A stretch of 64,000 nucleotides of DNA from Simmondsia chinensis (taxonomy: Eukaryota > Streptophyta > Magnoliopsida > Caryophyllales > Simmondsiaceae), in contig JAGTTD010000015.1 in the NCBI GenBank assembly GCA_018398585.1, forward strand, positions 25,315,478-25,379,477, written 5' to 3'. The translations under genes and the position numbers were made by a program. This document shows positions 22,731 to 32,559 of the stretch, piece by piece. The notes under the pieces are model-generated. The model saw only the letters and a list, made by a program, of their open reading frames with translations, was not told the DNA's origin and made no database searches. Position 1 is the first letter of the stretch; each line of letters opens with the position of its first letter.

Positions 22731-23809
22731 TTCCCCCACCATTTTCAAAATACAATCAATCTCAATATGACATCTCGAATAAAGGACGCCACGTCGTGCA
22801 TCAACATGGGTGTCTCCCGATTGAACTCCTGGCTAGTGAAAGGACCATACAGTTAATCGGATCGAAAATGGTACACCAAGCTTTGAACCATACAACCCAT
22901 TTGACTAACCGACTATCCAATCACGCACTAGGCGTACTCCCGGTACACACACTACACCTCCCAGATCAACACATTTGTGGCCTTGTGTCCTGTACACTTC
23001 ATGAGTGTTTAAGGCCAAACCCTTAGTCAAAAATCGCCCCTTTGAAGTGGCCAAACTTCAACACACACTAAGGTGGATCTCATTGATCATGTCCCTGCGA
23101 CGCGACATTCAATAAGTTCTAAAACCAGGTCCATTACGAGCATTAGCTCATCCTCTTAGAATCTCTGACGCGGGTACCAAGCACTTCACCGTCGGGATGG
23201 AAAACTCTCATTGAGTGCTTGCAGTCACACAGATGACAAGAATCTCTCAATGAACCCGAGACCTAGCGTCATACTAGGCGTTGAGTTAAGGGCCTATCAT
23301 GGGTGACTAATAATGACAGGTTTCATACAATCCCTTTAATTATCAAGTCTCCAGCAATGTTCTCAAACAAGAGATCCACTAGTGTCAGACTTACATTTCA
23401 AAGTCCATAGTGGTCACTCAATCTTTCATGAGTTGTTTCACTTTATAATATTTGACACTGTTGTGTCCGTACTTTCATTGATACATCTCACTTTTCTACA
23501 TTTAAAACACATCTCACTATCACAACGGATAGAAATAGACAACATTGGCTTGCGCCACAAAAGAATCTTTAAACACAAGATCCTTAATTCACTATGTTTC
23601 TTTACAAGCAGAAACCAGAGCAATAAACTCTATTATCACAGTGGAATTTATAACACGTGTTAGTTTCTTGAAATTCAAGGAACAACACCCCCACCACTTA
23701 TAACATTTACTAGCTTTTAAAAGCATAGTCATCCTTCTCGGATGCTCAACTGGCGTTCAAGTTTTCTTCTAAATAGAAGAGTATGAATTAAAATAACACC
23801 ACAACTCGT
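22731..23809 (-). other. Non-coding internal region of the LTR element, 3' part
   Basis: Moderate GC content, no open frame of note on the element's strand. It begins with the polypurine tract next to the 3' LTR. Large retrotransposon derivatives have such conserved but non-coding interiors. Confidence 0.55.
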
Positions 23810-23817
23810 GGTCATTC

Positions 23818-24324
23818 TAGGGATGGCAATGGGGCAGGTAGTGGGTATGGGTTCGGTGTACCCGCCCTATACCCGTCACTGGTATGGGGCGGGTACGGGT
23901 ATAGTTTTGCACCCGCCCCGCCCCGCTCCACCTCATACCCGCCATATCCGCTTTATTTTGTACACAATTAACCTTCAAATTAAAAAAATACGTGTTTAAA
24001 TTTAATAACCTAAATTGTTTATCAATGTTATAAATAAATATAATTGATTTTTAAAAGTAGTATTAAATAACTAATATGACCTGGTATAGATAATCGTTTT
24101 CTATGCACATTAGAGAGGGTACAAGGCGGGTAATGCACACCCGTTGGATACCCGTAGGTAATGGGGCGGGTACGGGTATGAGTTTGTACCCACCGGGGCG
24201 GGTACGGGTATCCACTTCGTACCCGTGGAGGGTAATGAGGCCGTTACGGGTATAGGATTTGGGTGGCGGGTACGGGTATGGAGGAGACACCCCCTATACC
24301 CTCCCCGGCCCATTACCATCCCTA
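23818..24324. mobile_element. hAT-type MITE (507 bp)
   Basis: The termini TAGGGATGGCAATGGGGC and (minus strand) TAGGGATGGTAATGGGCC form inverted repeats. GGTCATTC is duplicated exactly at 23810-23817 and 24325-24332, the 8-bp duplication expected of hAT elements. Both ends carry many GGCGGGTACGGGTA-type subterminal repeats. No transposase is present. It lies within the LTR element at 22057-27806 and so is younger. Confidence 0.92.
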
Positions 24325-24332
24325 GGTCATTC

Positions 24333-26781
24333 CAGTACCTTGTGTACTTTATGCCAGTTACCTTTACTTACATAGCTAGTTATTCACACTCAGCTATCCA
24401 ACAACAAAGGCTACATCTAACCTTTTCAATTTCCAATTATACCATTGGAACACGTTCATTTGGTTCTAAGTATTCACACCAAATTTCAACATGTATCAGC
24501 GTACATTCACACAATGAATCCACTGTTATTATCAGACTATTCATTTATACTTTTCGGATTCATTAGCTACCTCTTTCAAGAGGCCACATCGCAAGACTTC
24601 ATAGAATCACAATCTATGACGCAACAATATTGAACTTTGATGTTCATGTTATCTCTAGTTCATTCTTCTAGAAATATACCAGTCCGATCGCTAGAACTTC
24701 TCTTTTCACACTTTTATTCTTTCAAAGTTCTAGAGTCTTTCCAAGGATATACCCTCAAACATGATTTTTATCATTTATATTTTACTTTACATTATGACAA
24801 TGTATAATTCAAGATCAATGAAAGACTCAATGTTACTTCGTATGCATTCATTAACATTCATATCTCAGGATGTTCAATTCACTCATAACCAATTCATACG
24901 AATTTACTTGCCATTTATATGCATCAAAACTTATGGGTAATAAAGGGGTCATCAAAATTCAGTATTTACATACTCTTTAAATTTGTCACGTTGATGACTA
25001 ACAACGTCCTAAAATGTGAATATATTATCACACAGCACTCAATAACTTTATTCACCATGCAACAACTGCATATAACAACCACTCTATTCGAGTATTTTAG
25101 CATTCGTTGTATAATGCACATCTTTTTAATCGACTACACAATCATCATATACACATGCCCTTTAAGAGCAAATATCATTTACTTCAATCGCATTAATCAT
25201 GATGATGTTGGTTTCCAATGAGACATTACATCCAATAATATTGGAAAACCCACTTGAGATATGTGGTCAATTACGAAATTATGAATCATTATTTCCAAGT
25301 ACTTTTATACAACGTATTTTATCATCCTTAGTCATGTACCTCAATTTGAATATATTTTTATCAATCACATTAGGGATCAACACATGTAATATTATTATAT
25401 ACTTCATGATCTACTAATGCGTTCAATTTCACATCATTTTCACTTATCATGCATACTAATAGCATTCATGTTCATAAACAACAAAGCCGTAAAACTCACA
25501 ATCGCATTTATGATCACGGGCACAAAGACCTCACAACTACATCAGCATATATGGTTGCATAAGCATTTTATGAAGCATCATCTTCAATTTAATGTAATCA
25601 TACATCCATAATCGTATCAACATGCATATAAGCATTAATCGCATCACTGCACAAGCATCCATGCATAATATTGATTGAACATACATCAACCTTGTAACTC
25701 TATCAATATACATATATGATCATACTCAAAACTCATTTCATGATCATGACCATTTAAACATTGCTTTTCATGATTTTCCAACTACACTATTGTTCGCTCC
25801 CTTGTTCGTCAATGAATAATACGTACAGGAGACTAAATCAATGACCGTCAAAGCAATTATGAATCAATATACCCATATATATTATGGGTTTATTTCCACA
25901 TAGTTGTTCACATACGTGCATTAAACCTCAATCTAATTATTGTTCAGATTACAAATCCATACAACAATGAATTTACCACACATAATGCACAATTTTTACT
26001 TTATCCAACCATCAAATTCTTTATGAATTATTATCATAGTTATACGAAGTGCCTGGATCTTTATATCACTAATTTATAACAGAGCATAACCCAATTCTTA
26101 TTATTATTATTAGCAGGATCATTTCGGCGCCTGGTTTCAACATCCACACTTCATAAGGATTTTCCTTATTAGCATCGTCTTATTATTAGTTTTGGCATCG
26201 TCTTGGCGTTTGGCTTCTACAATCACGCTAAAGGACTTCTCTTTTAGCATCACCTCGACGTTTAGTTTCAACAACCACCCAAAACATTCATTTTCTTTTA
26301 TTTTAATGCTCAAATCATACATACTAATTTATATCAAGTATGTCTTCATAATTTAATTTGTTATCCATTTAACTCTAGTGCACTTGTTCTTAAATCCAAG
26401 ATGCAAGCCACAACTAAACGGTGTCTCAATTGAATATTATCATGATTTCTCAATTTTCACAAGTATACTCATCATTGATCAACATTCATGATATATAACT
26501 GTTGGGTTGCGTTTCAAATTTTTGAGTCTAGATTTCAAATAGAGGTCTGTGGTGGAGCGGAGGGACCAGGCGTTTCTTTTTTCGGGTCAGCCTATACCTT
26601 GTTTTCCTCAGTCTCAAGGGTTTACTTTTCAGATCTTGGATATTATTCACCTTTCAATAACATATCAAAACAATGCCTAAACAGAAAATTATGAGTTCTT
26701 ATCTTTGAAATTTCAACCTCACACATAAGTATACTTTCATGCATAAACAACAACGCATCAACCACTCCTTCTTACAAGGAC
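24333..26781 (-). other. Non-coding internal region of the LTR element, 5' part
   Basis: AT-rich, with many CAT-rich phrases and no long frame on the element's strand. A short internal duplication of GC(A/G)TCGTCTT-type phrases occurs at 26.1-26.3 kb. Nothing resembles pol. Confidence 0.5.
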
Positions 26782-27573
26782 TGTGTGTCGACACACAGGT
26801 CATATTTTCTGACAGTTCGAACGGTTTTTTCCCCGAACATTGTGGCCCTTTTTACTTGTTTGTAAAGGGACGTCTCTTCTCATGTAATACATATATATTC
26901 CCTAGATTTCATTCTTGTGAAATGGACTTGAAGAACAAAAGATCTTTGAGAAACAGAATTTGAAGAACAACTATAAGGGTTCTTGTGTTCTTGTGTGAAA
27001 TTCAAGTGTTTGGTTTGTTAAACTTAATCAATCTCTCTACATCTTTGTCAATCTCTCCCTTTACACATCTTCACTCCATATTTGGTTGTTGTTGTATCCC
27101 TAAAGATATTTCGTATACCGAAATAAGCCTTAAGGAAAGTGATTACATAGCCTCAACACCTGAGATCTTCTGGTTAACCGTTTGCAAAAATTTTGCAAGT
27201 ATTTGTGAGATTTACACCAATAATCTTAAGGCTTATATTCGTTAATTGAGAATGGCTTCTTCACTTTCCGTGTTTTGATGGCGAACCATGTGTGAGATTG
27301 GAGGAAAGATGAATGAAGAGAATTGGGACATTTTCTTGGAACTATCACTTGTATGAATTGCTATGGACCAAGGTATGTCGTTTAATTTTGAAAATTGTGA
27401 AACCATGATGCACTAAGATGAATGGGAATTTGTTTGTGCTTTGTTGATGATGCACTTGACTATTTTGCATATGGTTCCATAACATAATTCAAGAATTCAT
27501 GATGATGATCAATTTGGGCATGTACAAGGATAATAGTGAAATGTCTTTATGCCTTTTGATTTGCATCCAATTG
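26782..27573 (+). other. Inverted segment: R/U5 of the 5' LTR plus start of the internal region
   Basis: It begins at a perfect palindrome TGTGTGTCGACACACA (26782-26797). It then matches, on the opposite strand, the R/U5 part of the left LTR (CAGTTCG...GGGACGTCTCTTCTCATG...GAGATTTACAC) up to about 27223. After the LTR end, an ATG at 27252 begins a short gag-like start with a CFDGEP phrase in another frame, quickly broken. On the right it abuts the U3 part at TGTCAGCACAC (27574). Flipping this block restores a normal 5' LTR plus leader. Confidence 0.7.
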
Positions 27574-27806
27574 TCAGCACACAACCTTCTGCCGTGCGCT
27601 TCTGTAAGGCTGTGTGTCCACACACGGGCCATGTGTGTCGACACACACCTATTCCCCAGTGGTACTGTTGGATTGTGTGTCGACACACATCCTTCATATG
27701 TTTTAAACACTTAAACACATACTGGGACTATCTCATACACATTTTATACATACATTAAACAATGTTTTACATTTTTATCAATACACATTTTGAAAATACA
27801 CCAGCA
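27574..27806 (-). repeat. U3 part of the 5' LTR
   Basis: Directly repeats 22483-22730 with few differences, including the palindromes at 27632-27647 and 27674-27689. It ends at the element boundary CACCAGCA followed by the target duplication CCCTT. Confidence 0.85.
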
Positions 27807-28048
27807 CCCTTGAGATATTTTTGCTATTGTTGATGACATTAGACATTTATGTTCTTCTTTTTCTTCTTTTAGTTTCTCTTGGTGTAATAGAGATGCCAAT
27901 GTAGCTGCCCATGAAGCGGTTATATTACATAAACTGGAGTCTGTTCCAATGAATAGGTGGCTTTTTTGCCCCATCTTTTTTCTTACTTCTTGTTAAAGAT
28001 TGTGATCTATAGAGCGCATTCGAGCTTTTCTATATAAAAAAAAAAAAG
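27807..28048 (+). mobile_element. LINE RNase H fragment, part 2, with poly-A tail
   Basis: Continues the LINE interrupted at 22056. The translated phrase DIFAIVDDIRHLC...SWCNRDANVAAHEAV is the C-terminal part of the plant LINE RNase H domain (the usual pattern is R-x-x-N-x-x-AH-x-x-A), followed by a stop and a poly-A run at about 28037-28048. A GCATATAT-like motif occurs on both outer sides (about 21815 and 28049) and could be a decayed target duplication. Confidence 0.75.
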
Positions 28049-28393
28049 CATATATTTTGAATATATAAATAAGATATACTTTTATCGAGTTGCCTACTTT
28101 ATATCGCGATTCTGTCGTTAATTATCGAAAAAAATAAGATATATTTTTCAATAGGCAGTAAATTTAAAAGGAAAATCTTCTATCTTTCCAAATCAATGTC
28201 CCCTCCCTCGTATTTCACTCCACAAGACCCACTGCAAATTCAATTCTATCCCTTCTAAAATCTACTTGCACAACATTTTTTATTACGAAAGTGCTTTATC
28301 GTTAGTTTCAATTTTCAACTCCAATCTTTAACTTCTTCATTAAAATCCCTAATTTGAGAATCAATTCAAAAAAATATCTCAAATTAGTTTTAA

Positions 28394-29104
28394 CAGTAAA
28401 TTACATATTAATATCCTGAGGTTTATTGAAATAATTTTTTAATCCACAAGCTTTACGAAATAATTTTTTAGTCCACATGTGTGGGTAAAATAATATTTTA
28501 GTCCAACCACCATTAAATCTTTCACAGAAATTTACAAAATGATCAAGATACCGTTATTAAATATTTTTCACTAAATAAAAAAAGATAAATATATAAAAGT
28601 TCTGTCTTCTTTTTCTCACTCCTCCTCCTCTGTGCCGTTGCCGCCATCGGAGCTCGCGGTGATCCTCCTCTCGAATGCCACCCTCTTCAATTCCAACTGC
28701 ACTTTCCAACTCTCTTTCTTTTACCCTAACCCGCACCTCCCCCACTTCTACTTAACCATCTCCTATACTTCTATCTCTATCCCGACATTTGTTTGGGTCG
28801 CCAATTGCCTATCCCGATGACCAACCCCTCCTCCGCTACCATCATCCGATGACGATGGCAGCGATGGTTACAACAATGGAGAGAGAAGAGGAAGAGGGAA
28901 TTTTTATTTATTTTTCTTTTTTTGGGTGTAAAAATTTTTTTGCTAGGGTATTTTGGTCATTTTCTAAATTCTATGAAAGCTTTAACGGAGGTTGGACTAA
29001 ATTACTATTTCATCCAAACCTATGGACCAAAAAATTAATTTACGAAATTTGTTGACTGAAAAATTATTTCACTGAACCTCAGCTTACTAATATGCAACTT
29101 ACCC
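28394..29104. mobile_element. Mutator-like element carrying a host gene fragment (Pack-MULE-like)
   Basis: Long terminal inverted repeats of about 160 bp: the left arm reads CAGTAAATTACATATTA and the right arm, minus strand, GGGTAAGTTGCATATTA, with similarity continuing through CTGAGGTT-(A/T)-GTGAAATAATTTTT and a TTTAGTCCAACC block. A perfect 9-bp duplication TAGTTTTAA flanks it (28385-28393 and 29105-29113), the hallmark length for Mutator. The centre is GC-rich and unlike the arms, with homology to a receptor-kinase lectin domain. No transposase is present. Confidence 0.9.
28600..28890 (+). pseudogene. Captured fragment of a G-type lectin receptor-like kinase (B-lectin domain)
   Basis: The frame at 28632-28820 reads ELAVILLSNATLFNSNCTFQ, then LSFFYPNPHLPHFYLTISYT, then IPTFVWVANCLSR before a stop. 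This is the order LS-N-x-TF-LGFF-P-N ... VWVANR of the N-terminal mannose-binding (B-lectin) domain of S-domain receptor kinases. Here the R of VWVANR is replaced by C and the frame ends early. Only about 60 codons are present, in the middle of the Mutator-like element and on its plus strand, so I infer capture of an exon piece from a host kinase gene. Family assignment rests on motif memory alone. Confidence 0.6.
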
Positions 29105-29113
29105 TAGTTTTAA

Positions 29114-29880
29114 TCGTTGTGTAATTTTTTAATTAATTTTGCGCCAAAACATCATTTTTCCAATGTCTCTAATTTATATTGGTAATTGTAAGCTAGAAAT
29201 ACATAAATGCGACACATAATATTGTCTTTAGGGTTAGGAAAAATCACACATCAAGTACAATTAGAAATAAAAAATCAAAAAATTAACATAAAAGATTTAT
29301 GTGGAAACCTCCTCTCAACTAGAGGGACAAACTTCTCTCTAAGTTTCGACTACTGTGCGCTTTCTTTCCCCAATGTATCTTCTTCTTTTAGCTTCCTTTA
29401 CTTAGATTACACAATCTATACTTGTAGATCTTACACAATACTGCGAATATAGCAATACATTACTTTTATACTTTGATTGGATTTTCTTAATTGAGCTTAA
29501 TTCGATTGTTGATTGATTTTAATTATGACATGTTTTGACTACATTAGAAGTTGAAGAGGGGCACACTGATTTTGACCAACAATTTGAGATATGTCTTTAA
29601 TCAAATTAAAAGATTTGGAGATTACTTTAATTTTTGGGTGTGGCATTTAGCATTGTTTATATCTAATTCAGTTATCTAAGATAGTTAGCATACTTAACAA
29701 AATATATTTAGATCACGGACAGGCAATTATGAAATTAGTTTCAATCGTTCGTAATTTTTTAATTAATTTTTGTGTCAAAACATCATTTTGGCAATGTCTC
29801 TAATTTATAATTATCGCTAATTATAAAACATGAAATTCATAAATGGGACACATTCTACTGTCTTCAATGTTGGGAAAGAT
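29114..29880 (+). repeat. Direct repeat pair of about 130 bp
   Basis: 29105-29240 and 29735-29878 share TAGTTT(T/C)AATCGTT-GTAATTTTTTAATTAATTTT, AAAACATCATTTT, CAATGTCTCTAATTTATA, and CATAAATG-GACACAT. The first copy starts inside the Mutator target duplication. No gene lies between them. Confidence 0.75.
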
Positions 29881-30159
29881 CTGTTTGCTATATTTGTTTG
29901 TTATTAAATGTGATGCGGTTGCCATAAATACAAATCTAAACAAACGTGCAATAGAGACTCACCGCGATTAGGGAGTGAGTCTAAATTTGGACCACACATC
30001 TTTAACCTCAACCACACAACGTTTTTCCAGAAAAGGTTGTGATATTTTGATGTATCATGCCTCAGTTATTCCGTGAGTTCTGCTTATGCTTCAATTAAGA
30101 AGACTTTTTTAGATATTTTTTGCGGACTTTTCTATATTTCATTGACAGGAAACTGAAGG
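29881..30159. other. Intergenic, no gene seen
   Basis: No open frame or repeat recognised. Confidence 0.4.
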
Positions 30160-31230
30160 GATATGGACCTAACTCAAGTGGCAGTTACAGTGACGGAGCC
30201 GGGCCCACAGACACTTTTCCTCGTACACTTAAAAGTTAGGAATTGGGGTGGAGACAAATCTAAGAGTTCAGCTGTCCACTTACAAGCCCCAGTCAATGTT
30301 TAAGCCTGGCACCCTTGACTTATAAGAACGCAAATGAGTTTAGGTTTGATAAGATTTAGATGGAGCAAACCATATTCAGGTCACTAGAATAGGACCAATG
30401 CAATCAAGATCATGCCTTGGCCGTCAAAGCCTTAAAAAATGGCACAAGCCTAAGTTCACATGATGTATTAAGCAATGATAGTAGTGTTAAGACCAATGTA
30501 ATCAAGATCAAGCCTTGGCCATCAAAGTCTTAAACTAAAGCCTCAATTCTTAACTTGTCAAATTTGGGAATAGATTAAAACAGTGAGTCCATACCTAAAT
30601 CTCGAAGCACTATATTATTGAATAAGCAAGTATAGCAAGAACCGTGCTACACTAGACTAAATTAAGTTATGCTACTCTTAGGTAAAAAGCACTTTACTTA
30701 TTTTGTATTACAACATAGTCGTTTATTTATAGAAAAAATAAATAACGGCTGCCCCATTTCCACGACATCTTCTTCCACGTTAGGCCACCAAGCTCCTCTA
30801 GCACGTAAATGATCAATGATCGTGCCCCTAATTTGATGCTCGAGCATATTTCTTGAAGCCTACGTCCGCATTTTCAACTGAAGTCTCTTCGGGATGCTCC
30901 ACATTCTCTTGGATTAAGCTTGGTGTCTACGCATCTGAAATTGTGCTCCAAGTAATTGTCTTGAGGTTAGAACCCAACTATCTTGTAGTCTTCTTAGTAG
31001 TCCCTTGAGCTCGAGCTCCTTTTACCCTTCAACCATCTTGAGGCTCGAGTGGCTAATACCCCCGGTTAGGGTGATAAACTTCTCAAGATGATGGGCTCAA
31101 GACACCGTTATCTTAGCACCTAAAGGTTTGATTCTCCTCAAGGAGGATGTCACGTGATAAGCACGTGGCTCTTTGCCCAAAACGGTGTCATCCCAGCTCG
31201 CTCGAAACGAGGATATAAATAAGATCGCAC
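30160..31230 (+). repeat. Dispersed repeat R1, most complete copy
   Basis: About 1.07 kb matching, in order, 39030-39606 and 45018-45470 (ACACTTAAAAG, GGTGGAGACAAAT, GACCAATGCAATCAAG, CAAGCCTTGGCC, TTTATAGAA, CTCGAG-CC-TTTTACCC, GACACCGTTATCT, ACGGTGTCATCCCA). A third, inverted copy is at 16260-16760. It is non-coding and most likely an LTR of one retrotransposon family, though its ends were not defined. Confidence 0.65.
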
Positions 31231-31433
31231 ATCGAGCACAAAAAGAAGTAAAAACCATCAAAAAATTCAACACCAAAGATTTTCGCATGAACCTTTTTCA
31301 ACTACAAGGACAAACCAGAGGGACCCAAATGGGTACCTTATCCACTACGAAATTTCAGGAATTACAATCCCTAATCTTAAACCGCCAAACCCATATTACA
31401 ATCATTATCATTGTCATTAACGTGCTACTACAG

Positions 31434-31580
31434 GGTAAGTCACCAATCCTCCCATGATGTAGGTTTGGAATGGTAAGTCTCCAACCTTTGCACAAACTAG
31501 CTTTGGGTGGTAAGCCACCAACCTCGCATAGCGTGACTTTGCATGATAAGCCATCAACTCTTACGCAACATAGATTTAGA
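31434..31580 (+). repeat. Four tandem copies of a ~37-bp unit
   Basis: Units begin GGTAAGTCACCAATC, GGTAAGTCTCCAACC, GGTAAGCCACCAACC and GATAAGCCATCAACT, each followed by a variable stretch ending in a TTTGG(G/A)T-like phrase. It lies directly downstream of R1. Confidence 0.8.
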
Positions 31581-32041
31581 TAGAGAAAACTGCAACAACT
31601 TTCCAATCAAACAAAAGTACTCGAGCATGACTTTTCTCATGCTCAGGTGAACCTCACTTAAATCACAAGAAAAAAACCCTACAAATATTAACTCTCACAT
31701 CACTTTCTCTCATTATCTCCCTCTATCCGAGTGGCCCCGAGCACTCCATTACACAAACCACGCACTCTTCACATTTTTTTTCCCTTCTTCTCTACTCTAC
31801 TTCTACTCGCCCAAAACATCCAGCATAAAAACCTAACACAAATTTAAAATTTAAAATTTCGAACAATTTAAGCAAGTAATCTCACCTCAATCTCACCCAA
31901 AAAACAATCTTACCATTTTCATGCAATTTCTTTCCTAATTTTTCAGATTTTCTTTTTCTTTTTTTTTCTTTTTTCATCTTTCTTTTCTTTTTTTCTTCAT
32001 TTTAAATTACATACATATCAATTTTGAGGTAATAAAAAATA
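31581..32041. other. CT- and AT-rich spacer, no gene seen
   Basis: Pyrimidine-rich tracts (31.69-31.82 kb and 31.93-32.0 kb) and A-rich patches. The last five bases, AAATA, are the target duplication of the adjacent gypsy element. Confidence 0.5.
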
Positions 32042-32521
32042 TGATGCAGTACGTGATAGGAAAATAGAGTACGAGAATGTTCAACGGCCTTCTCTCTGAA
32101 CTTTTATTGAGAAATTAACAAAAATCACAAAAAGGTGATAATCTTGAGTTGTCACAGGTTGAGAAACGAGTTAAAAATAAAAAAATTTGAAATTTTAATT
32201 GGAAGCTACCTAAACTAAGCCCTAAGCCTTCCTTTATATAAAGGAAGAAAAGAACTAAAAGAAATTCAAAATTAAAATATGAAATCTGAAATAACAATAA
32301 AATCGGAATCCTAAATAATCTTGATATCTCATCATAACTTCCCCTTTGCCATGAAGCTTATCCAGTTGAACTACCACCGAGATTCCCGCGTTGAAGGAGT
32401 CTCTGCGCTAAACTTGGCGGTCTAGTCATGCCACAAGAATAGTGGTGCCAAGTCTTGTCTCGAGTCTAGTGGAACCAAGATCTGTCCCGAGTCCCCTGTA
32501 AACGGTAACACTGCTGCATCA
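32042..32521 (-). repeat. 3' LTR of the gypsy element (480 bp)
   Basis: Highly similar to 37190-37678 along its length, including the CCTTTATATAAAGGAAG palindromic stretch at about 32230, which may contain the TATA box. Confidence 0.93.
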
Positions 32522-32559
32522 TCCTCCCCGGATTGAGAAGAATTTGCCCTCGAATTCAC

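Larger units (their letters stand above)
22057..27806 (-). mobile_element. Non-autonomous LTR retrotransposon (LARD-like), 5.75 kb, internally inverted
   Basis: It is flanked by CCCTT at 22052-22056 and 27807-27811. The left LTR (22057-22730, minus orientation) is preceded on the minus strand by a polypurine tract (GGTGGGGGAA, 22731-22740). The right LTR is split: its U3 part is in the expected orientation (27574-27806), while its R/U5 part and the adjoining start of the internal region run in the opposite direction (26782-27573). The 4-kb interior has no gag-pol reading frames, and one hAT MITE (23818-24324) is nested in it. The element is structurally a large retrotransposon derivative depending on another element's enzymes. 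Confidence 0.8.

Noticed and set aside
24063..24319. Proline/tyrosine-rich ORFs suggestive of an extensin
   Set aside because: They come from GGGTACGGGTA subterminal repeats of a hAT MITE.
23818..24324. A CRISPR-like or satellite array
   Set aside because: The repeats are irregular and bounded by hAT terminal inverted repeats and an 8-bp duplication.
32228..32250. A rho-independent-type terminator (CCTTTATATAAAGG palindrome)
   Set aside because: It lies in a plant LTR, in both LTR copies, where a TATA-box role is more plausible than a bacterial terminator.
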